A stretch of DNA of 64,000 bases from Eubacteriaceae bacterium. Its GTDB lineage: Bacteria > Bacillota > Clostridia > Peptostreptococcales > Anaerovoracaceae. The stretch is taken from assembly GCA_902362805.1 (NCBI GenBank), contig CABIXY010000005.1:1-64000 (forward strand). The letters run 5' to 3'. A program made the position numbers and the translations under genes. A model generated the notes under the pieces. It saw only the letters and a list, made by a program, of their open reading frames with translations, ran no database searches and had not been told where the DNA came from. Of this stretch, positions 32,665 through 42,090 are shown one piece after another (position 1 is the stretch's first letter; every line of letters begins with the position of its first letter).

Positions 32665-33879
32665 TTAGTTCAAAGGCACTGCTTTGACGGTATAAACCTC
32701 CTTCTGATTCAGAAAATCCAGTGCGGTTTCTTTATCCATAACCGCCGCAAATCCGGTGATTGCAAGGTTATTCTTCGCAACGTAGTTCTCTGCCTGTGAA
32801 AGGCTTTCTTCTGATAAACCCATCATCTTACAAAATTTATCCTGATCCTGAAGATAGGAAGTCATACTCAGAAAGTGCGTTCTCATATTCTCATTTGTAT
32901 TGATATTCTCATGCTGTTTATCCAGAGTATCTCCTTTTTCTCCCGACGGCTCTTGCCAAGTCAGCAGATATGGATATTTTTCTTTGTCCCATTCCATAGA
33001 GGTCGATAGGGAAGCATCTCCCATCATCCACAGGTTGGCACAGGTATCTTCTTCTGTTCTCACTGCACACCAGAACTCACTCCCATATCCGCGGTCAAAA
33101 ATGAATTGATGGAGCTTTTCATAATCGGATTGCTGATTCAAGGTCACATAACACAGATACATCTGCCCGCTGAAAAGTTCGTCCAGTCTTTGCTTTGCCC
33201 TTGTCTGGTCCTCCGCAGTCCGTTTTTTTCCTTTGATGCTGCTGAGCAAAGTCTGTTTATTTATCTTCTTTTCTTTCATAGAAGAAACGTTGTACCACTC
33301 AATACCGTTCCATAATGTTTGATCGAAGATTTCTTTGCCAAAGTAAGTCAGTTTGCCTTTTTCAATCTTGCCTGCTACATTAAGAAACTGTCCGTCGTCC
33401 CAGCCAGAGGTCTGTCTGATATAGATGTCATAATTGCCATAACCCCTGTTGTTCACATCTACATCCTGCCTATAGTAGCCCGGCGCCATTAGTTCTGAAT
33501 AAACTGCGAGATCTCGGCTCATCTTAGTCTCTTCGCCGTACACTAGATCGCCGATAGGTTCTGCCGGATTGTAGTACCTCTGTTCCACGATTTTAGGCAG
33601 GCCAAACTGAATAAAGAGCACAGCAATCAGGGTAACGATAAAGACCGTAATGCCCAGTTTCAAAAAGGCTCTTCTGATTGAACGCTTCACTACCTTGGCG
33701 AAGTCCTGGGCTGATCCCTCAGAAGAGGTTTCCTCTAATACCAGATCTGGAAGCTCCATTTCATCACACAGATAATCGCTGATCGCTTCGTGTTTTTCAA
33801 TATCCGCTTCGACCGTTTCTTTCCTTTCTTTGTCCAGGCGGCCGTTTTTATACAGTTCTAATAATTCACGATAAGTCAT
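32665..33879 (-). CDS. Anti-sigma factor (SigW-regulator type)
   Basis: 404 aa. The cytoplasmic N-terminus (1-70) should bind the sigma factor; one membrane span lies near 72-93 (LGITVFIVTLIAVLFIQFGL). The large outside domain resembles the sigma-factor-regulator C-terminal family (for example NYDIYIRQTSGWDDGQ). Release of sigma would follow signal-induced cleavage or a conformational change. The gene overlaps the sigma gene by 14 bp. Confidence 0.85.
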   Translation of the reverse strand: MTYRELLELYKNGRLDKERKETVEADIEKHEAISDYLCDEMELPDLVLEETSSEGSAQDFAKVVKRSIRRAFLKLGITVFIVTLIAVLFIQFGLPKIVEQRYYNPAEPIGDLVYGEETKMSRDLAVYSELMAPGYYRQDVDVNNRGYGNYDIYIRQTSGWDDGQFLNVAGKIEKGKLTYFGKEIFDQTLWNGIEWYNVSSMKEKKINKQTLLSSIKGKKRTAEDQTRAKQRLDELFSGQMYLCYVTLNQQSDYEKLHQFIFDRGYGSEFWCAVRTEEDTCANLWMMGDASLSTSMEWDKEKYPYLLTWQEPSGEKGDTLDKQHENINTNENMRTHFLSMTSYLQDQDKFCKMMGLSEESLSQAENYVAKNNLAITGFAAVMDKETALDFLNQKEVYTVKAVPLN

Positions 33880-34363
33880 CTTCTTTTCCCTCCATATAAG
33901 TTCTCAGTTCTTTACGTGCCCTGCTTGCAATCACTCTCACATTCTCTGGGCTGATGTGCATGATTACAGCGATTTCTTTCAAACTGAGCTGGCTGAAATA
34001 TTGCATCACCAAAACCTCCTTTTTCACTTTGGACAGATTCGTGATTCCCTCATAGAGAACCTGATACGTTTCGTTCCTAAGCAGTTTTTCTAACGGTTCG
34101 TCCTCTTGTGCTATAGGCGGCTCCAGCTTGCTTTCCGCCCTGTACTTGTCCCTCTTCATCAGATTAAAGGTCAAGTTCCTGGCAACCCGGTAGAGCCATG
34201 CTCTCATATTGCCATGGGTCTCTGGCAGAGACAGGATTGCCTTTAAAAAAGTTTCCTGCAGAATATCCTCTGCGGCAGAATGGCTTTTGCACAGAGAATA
34301 GACATAGATATAGAGTTCGTGATAGTAGGCATCATACAGCTGCTCCAGCAGGTGGTGATCCAA
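33866..34363 (-). CDS. ECF RNA polymerase sigma factor
   Basis: 165 aa from a TTG at 34363, chosen because GGAGGTGAAGGGA precedes it; the frame also opens at a TTG at 34420 without a site. Region 2 (LYDAYYHELYIYVYSLCKSHSAAEDILQETF) and region 4 (QYFSQLSLKEIAVIMHISPENVRV) are clear. The promoter region upstream carries TGTAACATTTT, the AAC-type -35 of envelope-stress ECF sigmas, so it probably drives its own operon. It is controlled by the downstream anti-sigma gene. Confidence 0.9.
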   Translation of the reverse strand: MDHHLLEQLYDAYYHELYIYVYSLCKSHSAAEDILQETFLKAILSLPETHGNMRAWLYRVARNLTFNLMKRDKYRAESKLEPPIAQEDEPLEKLLRNETYQVLYEGITNLSKVKKEVLVMQYFSQLSLKEIAVIMHISPENVRVIASRARKELRTYMEGKEDDLS

Positions 34364-34411
34364 TCCCTTCACCTCCGTTTCGAAGTGGATTTCTTTTGCG
34401 TTCTTCTGTAT

Positions 34412-34442
34412 ATATAACAATGGTGGCAGAAAAATGTTACAT
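34412..34442 (-). promoter_or_regulatory. Possible ECF-type autoregulated promoter
   Basis: On the minus strand a TGTAACATTTTT box lies upstream of the sigma gene, followed about 16 nt later by a TGTTATA-like stretch. The AAC core is typical of ECF -35 elements. Confidence 0.5.
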
Positions 34443-34460
34443 GATTTTCAGGTGATTTAG

Positions 34461-34495
34461 ATAAAAATAGAAAGGACACCTTTACGGTGTCCTTC
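34461..34495 (-). terminator. Terminator after the GGDEF-EAL gene
   Basis: AAGGACACC / GGTGTCCTT with a 5-nt loop, then a T-rich tail on the minus strand. Confidence 0.85.
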
Positions 34496-34554
34496 TAAAA
34501 TAAAAAACTGCTGCTATCTCTGTTTCGATTCTTTATCTGTGTTACTTCTGCATG

Positions 34555-37275
34555 TCAGTTCAAGTATTTTTCTTCATACTCTGATAGTGATATCGGTCTG
34601 CTAAATAGAAAACCTTGCACCGTTCTGACACCATATTCCTTTAAAAGTTCTAACTGCTGTCTGTCCTCTATTCCTTCAGCAATTAATTGGATGCCCATCT
34701 CATCACACATTTTTGTCATCGTCCCAATGATGATTTGCGCTCTTTTATTTGAAATGATGCCTTTAACAAATCCTTTATCTATTTTCAATACATCGAATTT
34801 TACTTGTGACAGCAGCGCTAGGTTCGAACTCTCTACGCCGAAATCATCCATAGCCACTTTGAATCCTGCGCTCCTTATTTGATTGATCCTGGTTACCAAA
34901 GTATCCAAATCCGTACAGCTCGCTCCCTCGGTAATTTCTATTTCGAGAAATTCTCTCTGAACCTGGTATTTGTCACTGATCGCTTCGATGCTTTTTACGA
35001 AACCCTCATCCATGAATGTAATTCTTGAAAAATTACTCGATATTGTAAACAGAGGCTCGTCTTGAACTGCCCAGGCGTTTAAATTCTTGCACACCTGTTC
35101 AAAAACGTAATAATCAATCTTACTGATAAAGTATGTATCTTCTAATATGGGAATAAATTTGTCTGGTGTGATGATCAATCCATTTTCGTCCTGGTAGCGT
35201 ATGAGCGCCTCTGCCCCGACCATCTTGCAGTCTTCTACATCTATCTTTGGCTGCAGATACACGATAAAACGATGATTCTTGATATTTTCTATCAGTACAT
35301 TTGGTTCCGTCAAAAATTCCAAGATATCATTATTGTGTCTATAACGGCTAGTAACGTGATGACCTTGATAAAACCTCTTTTTATCAGCATACATCAATTC
35401 ATCAGCCTCTTTAATAATGTCATCCATATTGGAGCAATTTTCGTTCCACTGACAACCAATCGCAATTTGACATTTACTCTCTTGAAAATCGTTTTTCAAG
35501 AGCTGGACACTGTCATAAAAACATTCTTTTGCTATATCCAAATATATGATTACAAATTCATCGCCGCCGATACGGTAAAGATGGTTGGATGAATCTCTGC
35601 TTTTTATCATACTCGCACATTCCTTGATCAGATCATCACCTGCGTCATGGCCAAAAGAGTCATTGATTTCTTTCAACCCATTGATGTCTAAATAGACCAC
35701 CCCGACAGAATCCTGATACGTCTTAAATTCAGAAACATCCTGCATAAAACGATTTCTATTGTAAAAAGAAGTTAATTTGTCAACTTGACTTAATTCGAAC
35801 AGCATCTTTTCATTTTCATTTCTCTGCATGGCGAGGGAGAGAAAATATTGGATCGTCTGCATGAATGGAGCTGCTGTCTCTGCCATTTCCAAGTCTTGAT
35901 TATCCAATCCGATTGTCCCACTTACTTCTCCATTTTTTATCAGAGGAACCCAGATGATATTCCGAATACCCTGTTGGGAAAGCAGTTCATAGCCAGTGGG
36001 GAAGGTATCCTTCAATTCTTCGACGTCATTGATTACAACCTTTTTATTTTTCTCCAACTCATCCAGCCATACTCGATACTCTCCTATTGGAATGTTTTGT
36101 AGATTATCAATCTCTGGAGAAATACCTTCTTTACACCATTCTGCAATATTCGAATAGTAATCACCGTGAAATAAGAACACATAGGCGCGTTCTGCTGAGA
36201 AGAGGGTTCCGACAGATTCCAGAACCTTGTTGATGGCAATTTTAATATCGCGGTTGTTATAGAGCTCACTTACGCAAGCAAGACGGATATCATCTCTTTC
36301 CAATCTTCTTTTCAGTTCAGTCTTTTCATCATTGACTTCTGTGATATCAAAGGCAATCTCCATTCTTGCTATATGGCCATCCCATTCCATCAAACGATCC
36401 TTCAATAGAAAGTGTTTATTTAGGATAGGATTTGTATACTCCCAAGAATAGGTCTCATTCATTTTTATAAATTTATTTGTACAAAATTGACATGGCTCAT
36501 CAAATCCCTGTAAAACCTTATAACATTTCAGACCAGGTTGGCTGTCATCAATATGAAAGGTCCTTTTCCCTGCCTCGTTGACAAATAGCAGGTCGTAAGT
36601 ATCCACATCTGAAACATACATCAATTCTGATATTTCATTCATCGGCGCTTGCAGTTCCTGCGCTCGTTTTGATAGCTGCTCACTCTTCTTGATATTCTCC
36701 TTTTCGGCTTCGATCAATTTTCGTTGTCGTCTTTCTTGATAGAAGGTAAAAACTGAAGATCCGAGAGCCATGACTATAAATATAGAATTCATGATCATTA
36801 ATATTTTTCGCGCGTTCTGTACCACTTGTTCTGTATATTCTTCCGCTGTAAGGACGGTGTCGTCTGCTAATTTAAAATAATCTTCACTTAAGTCATATAA
36901 CATCCGGGCAGAAGCACCATCTCGATAATCGTAGATCTGCATTTTGATCTCTGCCCAGTCTTTTTTCATCTCGATTAAGGATGTCTGGAATTCTTCACTT
37001 TCAAGTTTTCTTAAATTCAAATCATCACTTCCATTTGAAAGCCCTGATAAAATATGATCCAGACGTTGAATCAGCTCATCATCCGGCACATGGTTCAGTT
37101 CTTTTTTTATCAGTCTCTGCGTTGCGCCGCGAACGATGCCTGTATAATTTATGACCCGGGCATTCCCCTGTAAATCATCTATTAAATTTAGTGACATAAA
37201 TGCGGTGAAAATCAGGGCTGCACATAAAATAACCGGAACAAAAATTCCCCCCAATTTTGTTATGATCTTTCTCAT
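34555..37275 (-). CDS. Membrane GAF-GGDEF-EAL protein (c-di-GMP turnover)
   Basis: 906 aa from the ATG at 37275, with AAGGAG nine bases upstream; an ATG 18 codons earlier has no site. Two spans (near 8-30 and 165-185) bracket an outside helical sensor. Then come a coiled linker, a PAS-like region with a CQFC pair, a GAF domain, a GGDEF domain with intact RIGGDEFVI, and an EAL domain with AEALIRYQ, EITEG, DDFGVESSN, KIDKGF and QGFLFSRP. Both cyclase and phosphodiesterase active sites look usable. It is a plausible modulator of the c-di-GMP riboswitch at 48966. Confidence 0.93.
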   Translation of the reverse strand: MRKIITKLGGIFVPVILCAALIFTAFMSLNLIDDLQGNARVINYTGIVRGATQRLIKKELNHVPDDELIQRLDHILSGLSNGSDDLNLRKLESEEFQTSLIEMKKDWAEIKMQIYDYRDGASARMLYDLSEDYFKLADDTVLTAEEYTEQVVQNARKILMIMNSIFIVMALGSSVFTFYQERRQRKLIEAEKENIKKSEQLSKRAQELQAPMNEISELMYVSDVDTYDLLFVNEAGKRTFHIDDSQPGLKCYKVLQGFDEPCQFCTNKFIKMNETYSWEYTNPILNKHFLLKDRLMEWDGHIARMEIAFDITEVNDEKTELKRRLERDDIRLACVSELYNNRDIKIAINKVLESVGTLFSAERAYVFLFHGDYYSNIAEWCKEGISPEIDNLQNIPIGEYRVWLDELEKNKKVVINDVEELKDTFPTGYELLSQQGIRNIIWVPLIKNGEVSGTIGLDNQDLEMAETAAPFMQTIQYFLSLAMQRNENEKMLFELSQVDKLTSFYNRNRFMQDVSEFKTYQDSVGVVYLDINGLKEINDSFGHDAGDDLIKECASMIKSRDSSNHLYRIGGDEFVIIYLDIAKECFYDSVQLLKNDFQESKCQIAIGCQWNENCSNMDDIIKEADELMYADKKRFYQGHHVTSRYRHNNDILEFLTEPNVLIENIKNHRFIVYLQPKIDVEDCKMVGAEALIRYQDENGLIITPDKFIPILEDTYFISKIDYYVFEQVCKNLNAWAVQDEPLFTISSNFSRITFMDEGFVKSIEAISDKYQVQREFLEIEITEGASCTDLDTLVTRINQIRSAGFKVAMDDFGVESSNLALLSQVKFDVLKIDKGFVKGIISNKRAQIIIGTMTKMCDEMGIQLIAEGIEDRQQLELLKEYGVRTVQGFLFSRPISLSEYEEKYLN

Positions 37276-37453
37276 ATTGTTGCTCTCCTTGATGCTTTGC
37301 AGTTGTTGCTTAGATTTAGGCTCGTCCATTTAAATCGTTTATTTCTTTCAGTTACATTATAACATTTCTCTGTAACTACTACAATGGAAGTCGATAATTC
37401 CTTGGAAAATATACCCATAAATTTGCTGAGAAAGGAGAACCCCGGCATAGATC

Positions 37454-37486
37454 AAAAAACAGGACACCTGTGGGGGTATCCTGTTT
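37454..37486 (-). terminator. Terminator of the YbaK-type gene
   Basis: AACAGGACACC / GGTATCCTGTT with a T-rich tail on the minus strand; the stem begins at the stop codon of the gene. Confidence 0.8.
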
Positions 37487-37973
37487 AGAATTCGATCACC
37501 TTTGCCTCATAGCCGATAGCCTCAATAAACTTTAATAAGTCCGTGGTCTTTATGAAGATCGTCTTTTCATTGGTGTTCGGATGAAAGCTCATTCTATCCT
37601 CATCGATGATCTCTTTGTCAATGAAAACAGAAATATCTCTATCGTCATTGTATAGCAGACCGAATGGGGAGACTACGCCTGGCGGAAGCATCATTTTTTC
37701 ATAAAGGCTGTCTGATGATGCCATTTTGATTCTTTTGCTGCCCACGATTTCACCAAAGGCCTCCATATCCAGTCTCTTATGGTCATCCATGATTAAAAGA
37801 TAATAGGCAGTCTTTTTCTTGTTGGTCAGGAACATCGTTTTCGTGCGCACACCTTCAATGCCTTCAATAAAGCGGTCCGCCTGTTCTGTCGTCAGGGCAG
37901 GTTCGTGTTCGACGAGTTCAAAGGGGATTCCAAGAGATGCGAGTGTTTCTTCAACTTTCTTATACAGATTCAT
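37485..37973 (-). CDS. YbaK/ProX-type aminoacyl-tRNA deacylase
   Basis: 162 aa, the length of free-standing editing domains. It carries KTMFLTNKKKTAYYLLIMD (with the conserved Lys), GSKRIKMAS and PPGVVSPFGLLYND, as in ProXp-ala/PrdX. It hydrolyses mischarged tRNA, most likely Ala-tRNA(Pro), in the cytoplasm. A single gene with its own terminator. Confidence 0.9.
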   Translation of the reverse strand: MNLYKKVEETLASLGIPFELVEHEPALTTEQADRFIEGIEGVRTKTMFLTNKKKTAYYLLIMDDHKRLDMEAFGEIVGSKRIKMASSDSLYEKMMLPPGVVSPFGLLYNDDRDISVFIDKEIIDEDRMSFHPNTNEKTIFIKTTDLLKFIEAIGYEAKVIEF

Positions 37974-38030
37974 TTTCTAATCCTCCTTTTTGTTTTTTCG
38001 TATTTGCAGTATCGACTCCTGCGACATCCG

Positions 38031-38927
38031 TTACGGATTACACCTTTGACACGGCTCATAACCCTGGTCGATCAACTCCTGGCGTGAACACTTCAAATTC
38101 TTTTTGTTTGACTCCTTGGTATCCTTGACACTGCTGCAGGACGGATTGTGAAACTTATGGGTGTTAGTGTTCACTACAAAGTTCTGTTCTTCTGAATCAG
38201 ATTTCTTCGTCGCATCATTGCCGCGGCGGCTTTCACCGGTGGCATAATCGATGACGATCCCCGGCTGATTGTTGTAAACGTAGACATTGAATTTAATGCC
38301 TTCGCCTTCATCTTCTACAGACTCTGCTTCCATCTGCACCCCGCTTGCCACAAGGTTTTTTCCGTCATATATCGGTGTTACACGATATAGCACGTGGTTA
38401 TTCGTTTCTTTGATGTAGTCGGCTACCATATTTTCAAAAGGCAGCATGCCGTCCACATTCATATACCTAGTTCCAGTGATCAAATTCTTTTCATTGGCAT
38501 TTTCTGCCGTCAGCTGGTATCCGATCAAATGACAGCGATTGTAGAGATACTTACCGTCCACATTGTCGTACTTGACGGTCCTCCAGCCGCTGGGTTTGGC
38601 AGAACCGATGCTGCCTCTCTTCTGTGTAGGCATCAGATCCTTGCCGATGTTGGCAAAGGCAGTTCCACACCGCCCCAGATTATCCAGATCACTGTATTCC
38701 TCAAAAGACTCTGTGGTAAAGTCGCTCTCGCTGAAAGACGGCTCGTTATCATCTACCACCACATAAGGTTCTTCCCCATATTCTGGTATCTCGTCTAAAC
38801 TTACTATCGCTCCTTGTGATGATGCACTCATGGTGCCTGTAGAATTCGATTCATCCAAGGTGCAGCCTGTCACACTCAGTGCGAGAATCAAAATCAGAGG
38901 CAGCAAAATCTTGCTGATCTTTTTCAT
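38031..38927 (-). CDS. DNA/RNA non-specific endonuclease, lipoprotein
   Basis: 298 aa. The N-terminus is a lipoprotein signal (MKKISKILLPLILILALSVTGC; lipidated Cys near residue 22). The nuclease core has YNRCHLIGYQLTAENANEKN (catalytic His, metal-binding Asn) and GTRYMNVDGMLPFE, like streptococcal EndA-type enzymes. The C-terminal 50 residues form a small Cys module (FHNPSCSSV ... CQRC) also seen in other secreted nucleases. It acts outside the cell, perhaps for DNA scavenging. It overlaps the upstream gene by 4 bp. Confidence 0.9.
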   Translation of the reverse strand: MKKISKILLPLILILALSVTGCTLDESNSTGTMSASSQGAIVSLDEIPEYGEEPYVVVDDNEPSFSESDFTTESFEEYSDLDNLGRCGTAFANIGKDLMPTQKRGSIGSAKPSGWRTVKYDNVDGKYLYNRCHLIGYQLTAENANEKNLITGTRYMNVDGMLPFENMVADYIKETNNHVLYRVTPIYDGKNLVASGVQMEAESVEDEGEGIKFNVYVYNNQPGIVIDYATGESRRGNDATKKSDSEEQNFVVNTNTHKFHNPSCSSVKDTKESNKKNLKCSRQELIDQGYEPCQRCNP

Positions 38928-39337
38928 TTCTCATATACCTCCTTTGTGATTTTCTCGTGGGAGTGACCGACGAACTCCTCCGTTTCCTTGCATTTCCAGC
39001 CGTGTTCCTCCAGGGATACATCAAAATAAAAATCTCCTGGATATTTTCTGTTCCATTTATATACTATGATTTGTTCAATCTTCTCCTCATAGGCTGCCGG
39101 ACTGCTATTCTCTATGAAACAAAAGTCTCCCGGCTGGGCTTTGTCCATAAAATCCTCATCAATGGCCATATTCTCTGCGATTTCTCCTTCAAACTGTTTT
39201 GCCGAGTAGCTGTTCATCCACAGCTTGCTTCCAGCGGTTTGCGTTAAAATCCGTTGACGCAGAATACGGTCCTGGCTCTGCCGTCTCTTATTAAACATCA
39301 TCGCTCCGTTGTCATCCAGACATGTCATGATTATCAT
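38924..39337 (-). CDS. Conserved Firmicutes protein, unknown function
   Basis: 137 aa, intracellular. The start MIIMTCLDDNGAMMFNKRRQ and the later KLWMNSYSAKQF resemble a widespread but uncharacterised Clostridia family; no catalytic motif is recognised. It overlaps the endonuclease gene by ATGA, so the two are translated together, which may link it to that secreted nuclease. Confidence 0.75.
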   Translation of the reverse strand: MIIMTCLDDNGAMMFNKRRQSQDRILRQRILTQTAGSKLWMNSYSAKQFEGEIAENMAIDEDFMDKAQPGDFCFIENSSPAAYEEKIEQIIVYKWNRKYPGDFYFDVSLEEHGWKCKETEEFVGHSHEKITKEVYEK

Positions 39338-39361
39338 CTTCCATTCCCCTTTCCCAATATT

Positions 39362-40345
39362 TTAACTCGAAGCTGACGCTGATGCCGCAGCCGCCGATGC
39401 TGCTACTGCAGCGCACATGGCTGCCTGTTGTGCTACTATGATCGATACGGTGCTGCTCACTGTTGCCGCGCTCATGACGTCTTTATCCAGATATTCGCTC
39501 TGTGCCAGTATTCCTGCGTACATCAGTCTCTGTTTTGCACCGATGCCAAAGACACCAAAGCCTTTCTGCGCTGATAAAAAATCGTCAATTTCTACCATGG
39601 TTTCTGTGATAGAGGAAATATCGCCTTCGGATAAGGCCAAAACTCCCAGGGTCGGCAGCTCATACCCTTTGCCATATCTGCACCCAGCCTCCTTCAGCGC
39701 ATCATAGAGTTCTACAGTGCGCCTGCATTTGCTCTCTGCCGTCGCTTCGCTGATGGACAAAACATGGCTCAGTGACTGCACTGCATTGCTGGACATGGAC
39801 ATACTGCTCAGGATATCATAGCACGCCTCCATATCCTCAATCAACACATCGTCACCCTTCTCAGACAAAGCCAGCATGGCGGCAAAACCGCTGTCCTCAC
39901 TGGAAGTGAGGAAAAAGTGATTGGATTTCATCCGATCGTAGATTCTCCTGGTTCTCTGGGCGATTTCTTCATATCGAAAAGGTTCCGCCATCTGGGCGAT
40001 GACCATCGCTGCAATCGGCAGAAAAGCCGATGAAAAGAAAGACTCCTTTAGCATATCGTAGACCTTGAGTCCTTCGTTCAGGGTCTTTTCAGGGTTTCCG
40101 CCGAGATCCAGCATAGAGGCGATTGCCAGCTTCACCGTGCTGCGAAAATTGGAAAACAGACCTGCCCGCTCTTTGAGCAAATCCATCGCGTCTCGAAGTT
40201 TTTCTTCATTCACTCTGCGGCCCTTGGCAGTATATAATGCCGCACAGAGAGGGTACATATAGGCGTTCTCCCATGCGAATTCCCCTTTGATGCGATCCCT
40301 GTTCTCTATAAATAATTGGCAGTTTGCTTCAATTCTATGGTTCAT
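39362..40345 (-). CDS. DUF4003-family protein
   Basis: 327 aa, helical throughout, with an Ala/Ser-rich C-terminal tail. The patterns FSNFRSTVKLAIASML, SEDSGFAAMLALS and YELPTLGVLALS fit DUF4003, a Firmicutes family without known function. It is soluble, with no signal or membrane span. It lies divergent from the AraC gene. Confidence 0.78.
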   Translation of the reverse strand: MNHRIEANCQLFIENRDRIKGEFAWENAYMYPLCAALYTAKGRRVNEEKLRDAMDLLKERAGLFSNFRSTVKLAIASMLDLGGNPEKTLNEGLKVYDMLKESFFSSAFLPIAAMVIAQMAEPFRYEEIAQRTRRIYDRMKSNHFFLTSSEDSGFAAMLALSEKGDDVLIEDMEACYDILSSMSMSSNAVQSLSHVLSISEATAESKCRRTVELYDALKEAGCRYGKGYELPTLGVLALSEGDISSITETMVEIDDFLSAQKGFGVFGIGAKQRLMYAGILAQSEYLDKDVMSAATVSSTVSIIVAQQAAMCAAVAASAAAASASASS

Positions 40346-40487
40346 AATAATCCCCTTTCTTTTTACTGATTGTTTTCATTTTACAATGTAATAGAGATGA
40401 GAACAAGCGTTTTTTAAAAGAGCATTGCCGGACAAGCATATTTTTCTGTTTCTATGTTATTCTATAGAGGAAAAGGAGGTGCTGAAC

Positions 40488-41393
40488 ATGCACGCATGGG
40501 AACAAATACAAGTAACCATAGACTATATTGAAGATCATATCGCAGAGCCCTTAGATATTGAAAAGTTAGCTAACATGGCCGCTTTATCACCATTTTATTA
40601 TCAAAGACTCTTTCGCAGGCTGGTGAAAAAACCGCCAGGTGAATATATCAAGCTGCGCCGCATGGCCATTGCTACAGAGGAACTGCTGGAAAAGGACAAG
40701 CGGATTCTGGATGTGGCTCTGGATTTAGGATTTTCTACACACGAACATTTCACCAGGGTATTTAAAAAAACCTTTGGCATCACGCCGGAAGAGTATCGGA
40801 AGAACCCCACAGCCTTTAATCGAATGACCAAACCACAGCTCCTGCTGCATTACACGCTGATAGACGAAAATGTACCTTTAATCAGCGACGGTATCGTTCT
40901 GGAAATCAACAGAAGGCAGCTCTATTCAACAGAATCTTTCATCGGCCTGACAGCGAAAGCACCCCTTCAGTTTATCAATGACCTCGGTACAGCGTCGGGC
41001 GTCGATCCCCTGGATACACTTTGGCGTGCATTCCACGATCAGAAAAATTCCATTCCTGCTTTGATCAAAGGCGGCGATGAAATAGGAATTACTTATGCCA
41101 GTGATGACGATGGTTTCTTCAACTATTTTGCCGGCGGACAGACGGAGGCAGACACAACGGCGCAGGGCTTTCAAAGCTGGCAGCTGACACCGGGAGAGTA
41201 CATTGTCTGCACCTTTGAAGCGGAAAACTTTGAGCATCTGGTCATGGATGTGCTCTACAAAGCCCATCAGTATCTCTTCGGCACCTGGCTTCCACGCCAC
41301 GGCATTACTACAGAGCCTTTTTCCGCCGAACGTTATCAGAGTCACAGTCCCGATACCACCCAGATGGAAATATGGGTGAAGGTTAAGAACTAA
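40488..41393 (+). CDS. AraC-family regulator with GyrI-like effector domain
   Basis: 301 aa from the ATG at 40488 (MHAWEQIQVTIDYIEDH), with AAAAGGAGGTG upstream. Two AraC helix-turn-helix motifs occupy residues 1-105 (LDIEKLANMAALSPFYYQRLFRR and GFSTHEHFTRVFKKTFGITPEEYR). The C-terminal part is a GyrI-like ligand-binding domain. It is similar in build to Rob/YdeP-type multidrug sensors. A stand-alone GyrI-like gene follows in convergent orientation. Confidence 0.92.
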   Translation: MHAWEQIQVTIDYIEDHIAEPLDIEKLANMAALSPFYYQRLFRRLVKKPPGEYIKLRRMAIATEELLEKDKRILDVALDLGFSTHEHFTRVFKKTFGITPEEYRKNPTAFNRMTKPQLLLHYTLIDENVPLISDGIVLEINRRQLYSTESFIGLTAKAPLQFINDLGTASGVDPLDTLWRAFHDQKNSIPALIKGGDEIGITYASDDDGFFNYFAGGQTEADTTAQGFQSWQLTPGEYIVCTFEAENFEHLVMDVLYKAHQYLFGTWLPRHGITTEPFSAERYQSHSPDTTQMEIWVKVKN

Positions 41394-41394
41394 C

Positions 41395-41430
41395 AAAGAG
41401 GAGCGGTCAAATTTCTGACTGCTCCTCTTT
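41395..41430. terminator. Bidirectional terminator, araC / GyrI-like
   Basis: AAAGAGGAGCGGTCA pairs with TGACTGCTCCTCTTT around a short loop, serving both convergent genes. Confidence 0.85.
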
Positions 41431-41437
41431 TGTCGTA

Positions 41438-41935
41438 CTATTTCTCTCTCACTGCGACCCAGACCTCCACTGAATCCCCTTCTCCGTAATACTCGATGTC
41501 CGGTGCTCCCGACTTCATCCGACCTGTGAGGTAACCTGCATTGAGAGCCTTGTAACCGGACTTCGGCAGCCACTTTGTGATGGCCATTGCCTCGGTCTTT
41601 CCGATGGTTTCCACTGTACACGGAAAGACAGCCCAAGTTGCAGCCGGCACCGTATATGCATCCAGCCCTTCTACTTCTTGGTCACTGGCTACAGCGATGT
41701 AATGATTGAACTTTCTCGAATCGACCGGATCCGTATTATAGACACTGATTCCGAACAAACCGTAAGGTTCCTGATTCATCAAAGGCATCAAAGCCGCCTG
41801 CTGCCCTTTCTCCTGAAAATCCTTCCACTGGGCGGGAACCGCCTTCGTCCCCTCTTTGCCTTTGTTCGTTGTCTGTATGCAATAACCGACGACGCGAAAA
41901 CTGTCTCGCTTTTCAATCCTAAATGGTAACTTCAT
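41438..41935 (-). CDS. GyrI-like effector-binding protein
   Basis: 165 aa. It consists of one AraC_E_bind/GyrI-like domain (starts FRIEKRDSFRVVGYCI; ends DIEYYGEGDSVEVWVAV). Such stand-alone domains bind cationic or aromatic small molecules and may sequester them or regulate partners. It is related in fold to the C-terminal half of the convergent AraC protein. Confidence 0.85.
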   Translation of the reverse strand: MKLPFRIEKRDSFRVVGYCIQTTNKGKEGTKAVPAQWKDFQEKGQQAALMPLMNQEPYGLFGISVYNTDPVDSRKFNHYIAVASDQEVEGLDAYTVPAATWAVFPCTVETIGKTEAMAITKWLPKSGYKALNAGYLTGRMKSGAPDIEYYGEGDSVEVWVAVREK

Positions 41936-42038
41936 GTATGCTCCTCCTCGCTGGTTTTCTCCATTATAAGGGATATCCTTTACACTGTCCTCTCACTTTC
42001 GGAGCCAAAACTGCGAGAGTTACGTCCAATTTTTGTCA

Positions 42039-42070
42039 AAAAACCCGCAGAACCAAGTCTGCGGGTTTTG
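42039..42070 (-). terminator. Terminator of the surface-protein operon
   Basis: AAAACCCGCAGA / TCTGCGGGTTTT with six T following on the minus strand. Confidence 0.88.
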
Positions 42071-42090
42071 ATAGTAGCGTTTGTTTTTAA

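Noticed and set aside
40926..41636. 236-aa minus-strand frame
   Set aside because: Antisense to the AraC gene and across a terminator; composition not protein-like.
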